From Muraenolepis orangiensis (Eukaryota; Chordata; Actinopteri; Gadiformes; Muraenolepididae), in the NCBI GenBank assembly GCA_027704905.1, contig CM051019.1, positions 23,491,639-23,555,638 of the forward strand: DNA of 64,000 bases, given 5' to 3'. The notes under the pieces are model-generated. The model had not been told where the DNA came from, did no database searches, and saw only the letters and a list, made by a program, of their open reading frames with translations. Made by a program: the position numbers and the translations under genes. Shown here piece by piece: positions 63,979 to 64,000 of the stretch. Positions within the stretch are counted from its first letter, which is position 1. Every line of letters begins with the position of its first letter.

Positions 63979-64000
63979 CAGGGGTACTCAAACTTTTTTA
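63979..64000 (+). mobile_element. Start of a hAT terminus at the window end
   Basis: CAGGGGTACTCAAAC, a typical hAT terminal inverted repeat, directly abutting gctaaac (reverse complement gtttagc). In the left arm the hAT fossil abuts the same flank with these 14 terminal bases missing. Confidence 0.55.

Overview
This window looks like repeat-rich nuclear DNA of a teleost fish. It is filled with fish-type non-LTR retrotransposons (Tx1/L1, Rex1-like, Rex3/RTE-like and L2-like), hAT and MITE-type DNA transposons, a tRNA-derived SINE, a gypsy-like solo LTR and many micro- and minisatellites. Host genes are few and split by introns. Two runs of exactly 1000 N (24672-25671 and 53801-54800) are scaffold gaps, so order and orientation across them are assembly statements, not sequence evidence.

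Region by region. 1-12.4 kb: simple repeats; one Ig-domain exon resembling MDGA, with a frame break; a Rex1-like LINE tail; a TIR transposon (5632-7493) swollen by minisatellites; and a degenerate Jockey-like LINE on the minus strand (7.93-11.43 kb). 12.4-24.7 kb: two full-size Tx1/L1-clade LINEs head to tail, each starting at the same base after a (TTC)n microsatellite. Copy A has two intact ORFs. Copy B has one nonsense codon in ORF2. 25.7-31.7 kb: a 16-bp minisatellite, three exons of an unrecognised gene with consistent splice phases, and a hAT fossil split by an L2 insertion with a 14-bp target-site duplication.

31.7-64 kb: a tandem/inverted neighbourhood of immunoglobulin-superfamily receptor genes. 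A seven-exon minus-strand gene (44388 to 38283) encodes a V-type Ig domain, Thr/Ser-rich stalk, transmembrane segment and a tail with one ITIM-like (VTYASV) and one ITSM-like (TDYTTV) motif. Two exons of a diverged paralogue lie upstream on the same strand (52526-52554 and 48033-48119), separated by a 3.8-kb hAT element that itself contains a nearly complete Rex1-like LINE. The segment 31706-42196 is repeated in inverted orientation at 54801-63978, with a second copy of the receptor's 3' half. The arms share old lesions but differ by a complete Rex3-like insertion and by repeat lengths. A third partial copy (53266-53800) lacks both Rex3-like insertions. Because the inverted arm begins exactly at a gap, a misplaced alternative haplotype is as plausible as a real palindrome.

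No bacterial-style operon, CRISPR array, rRNA gene or functional tRNA gene was seen. The observations most worth following are the (TTC)n-associated Tx1 pair, the ITIM/ITSM receptor cluster whose stop codon lies inside a variable minisatellite, and the dated series of nested insertions that separates the three copies of the 3' flanking segment.
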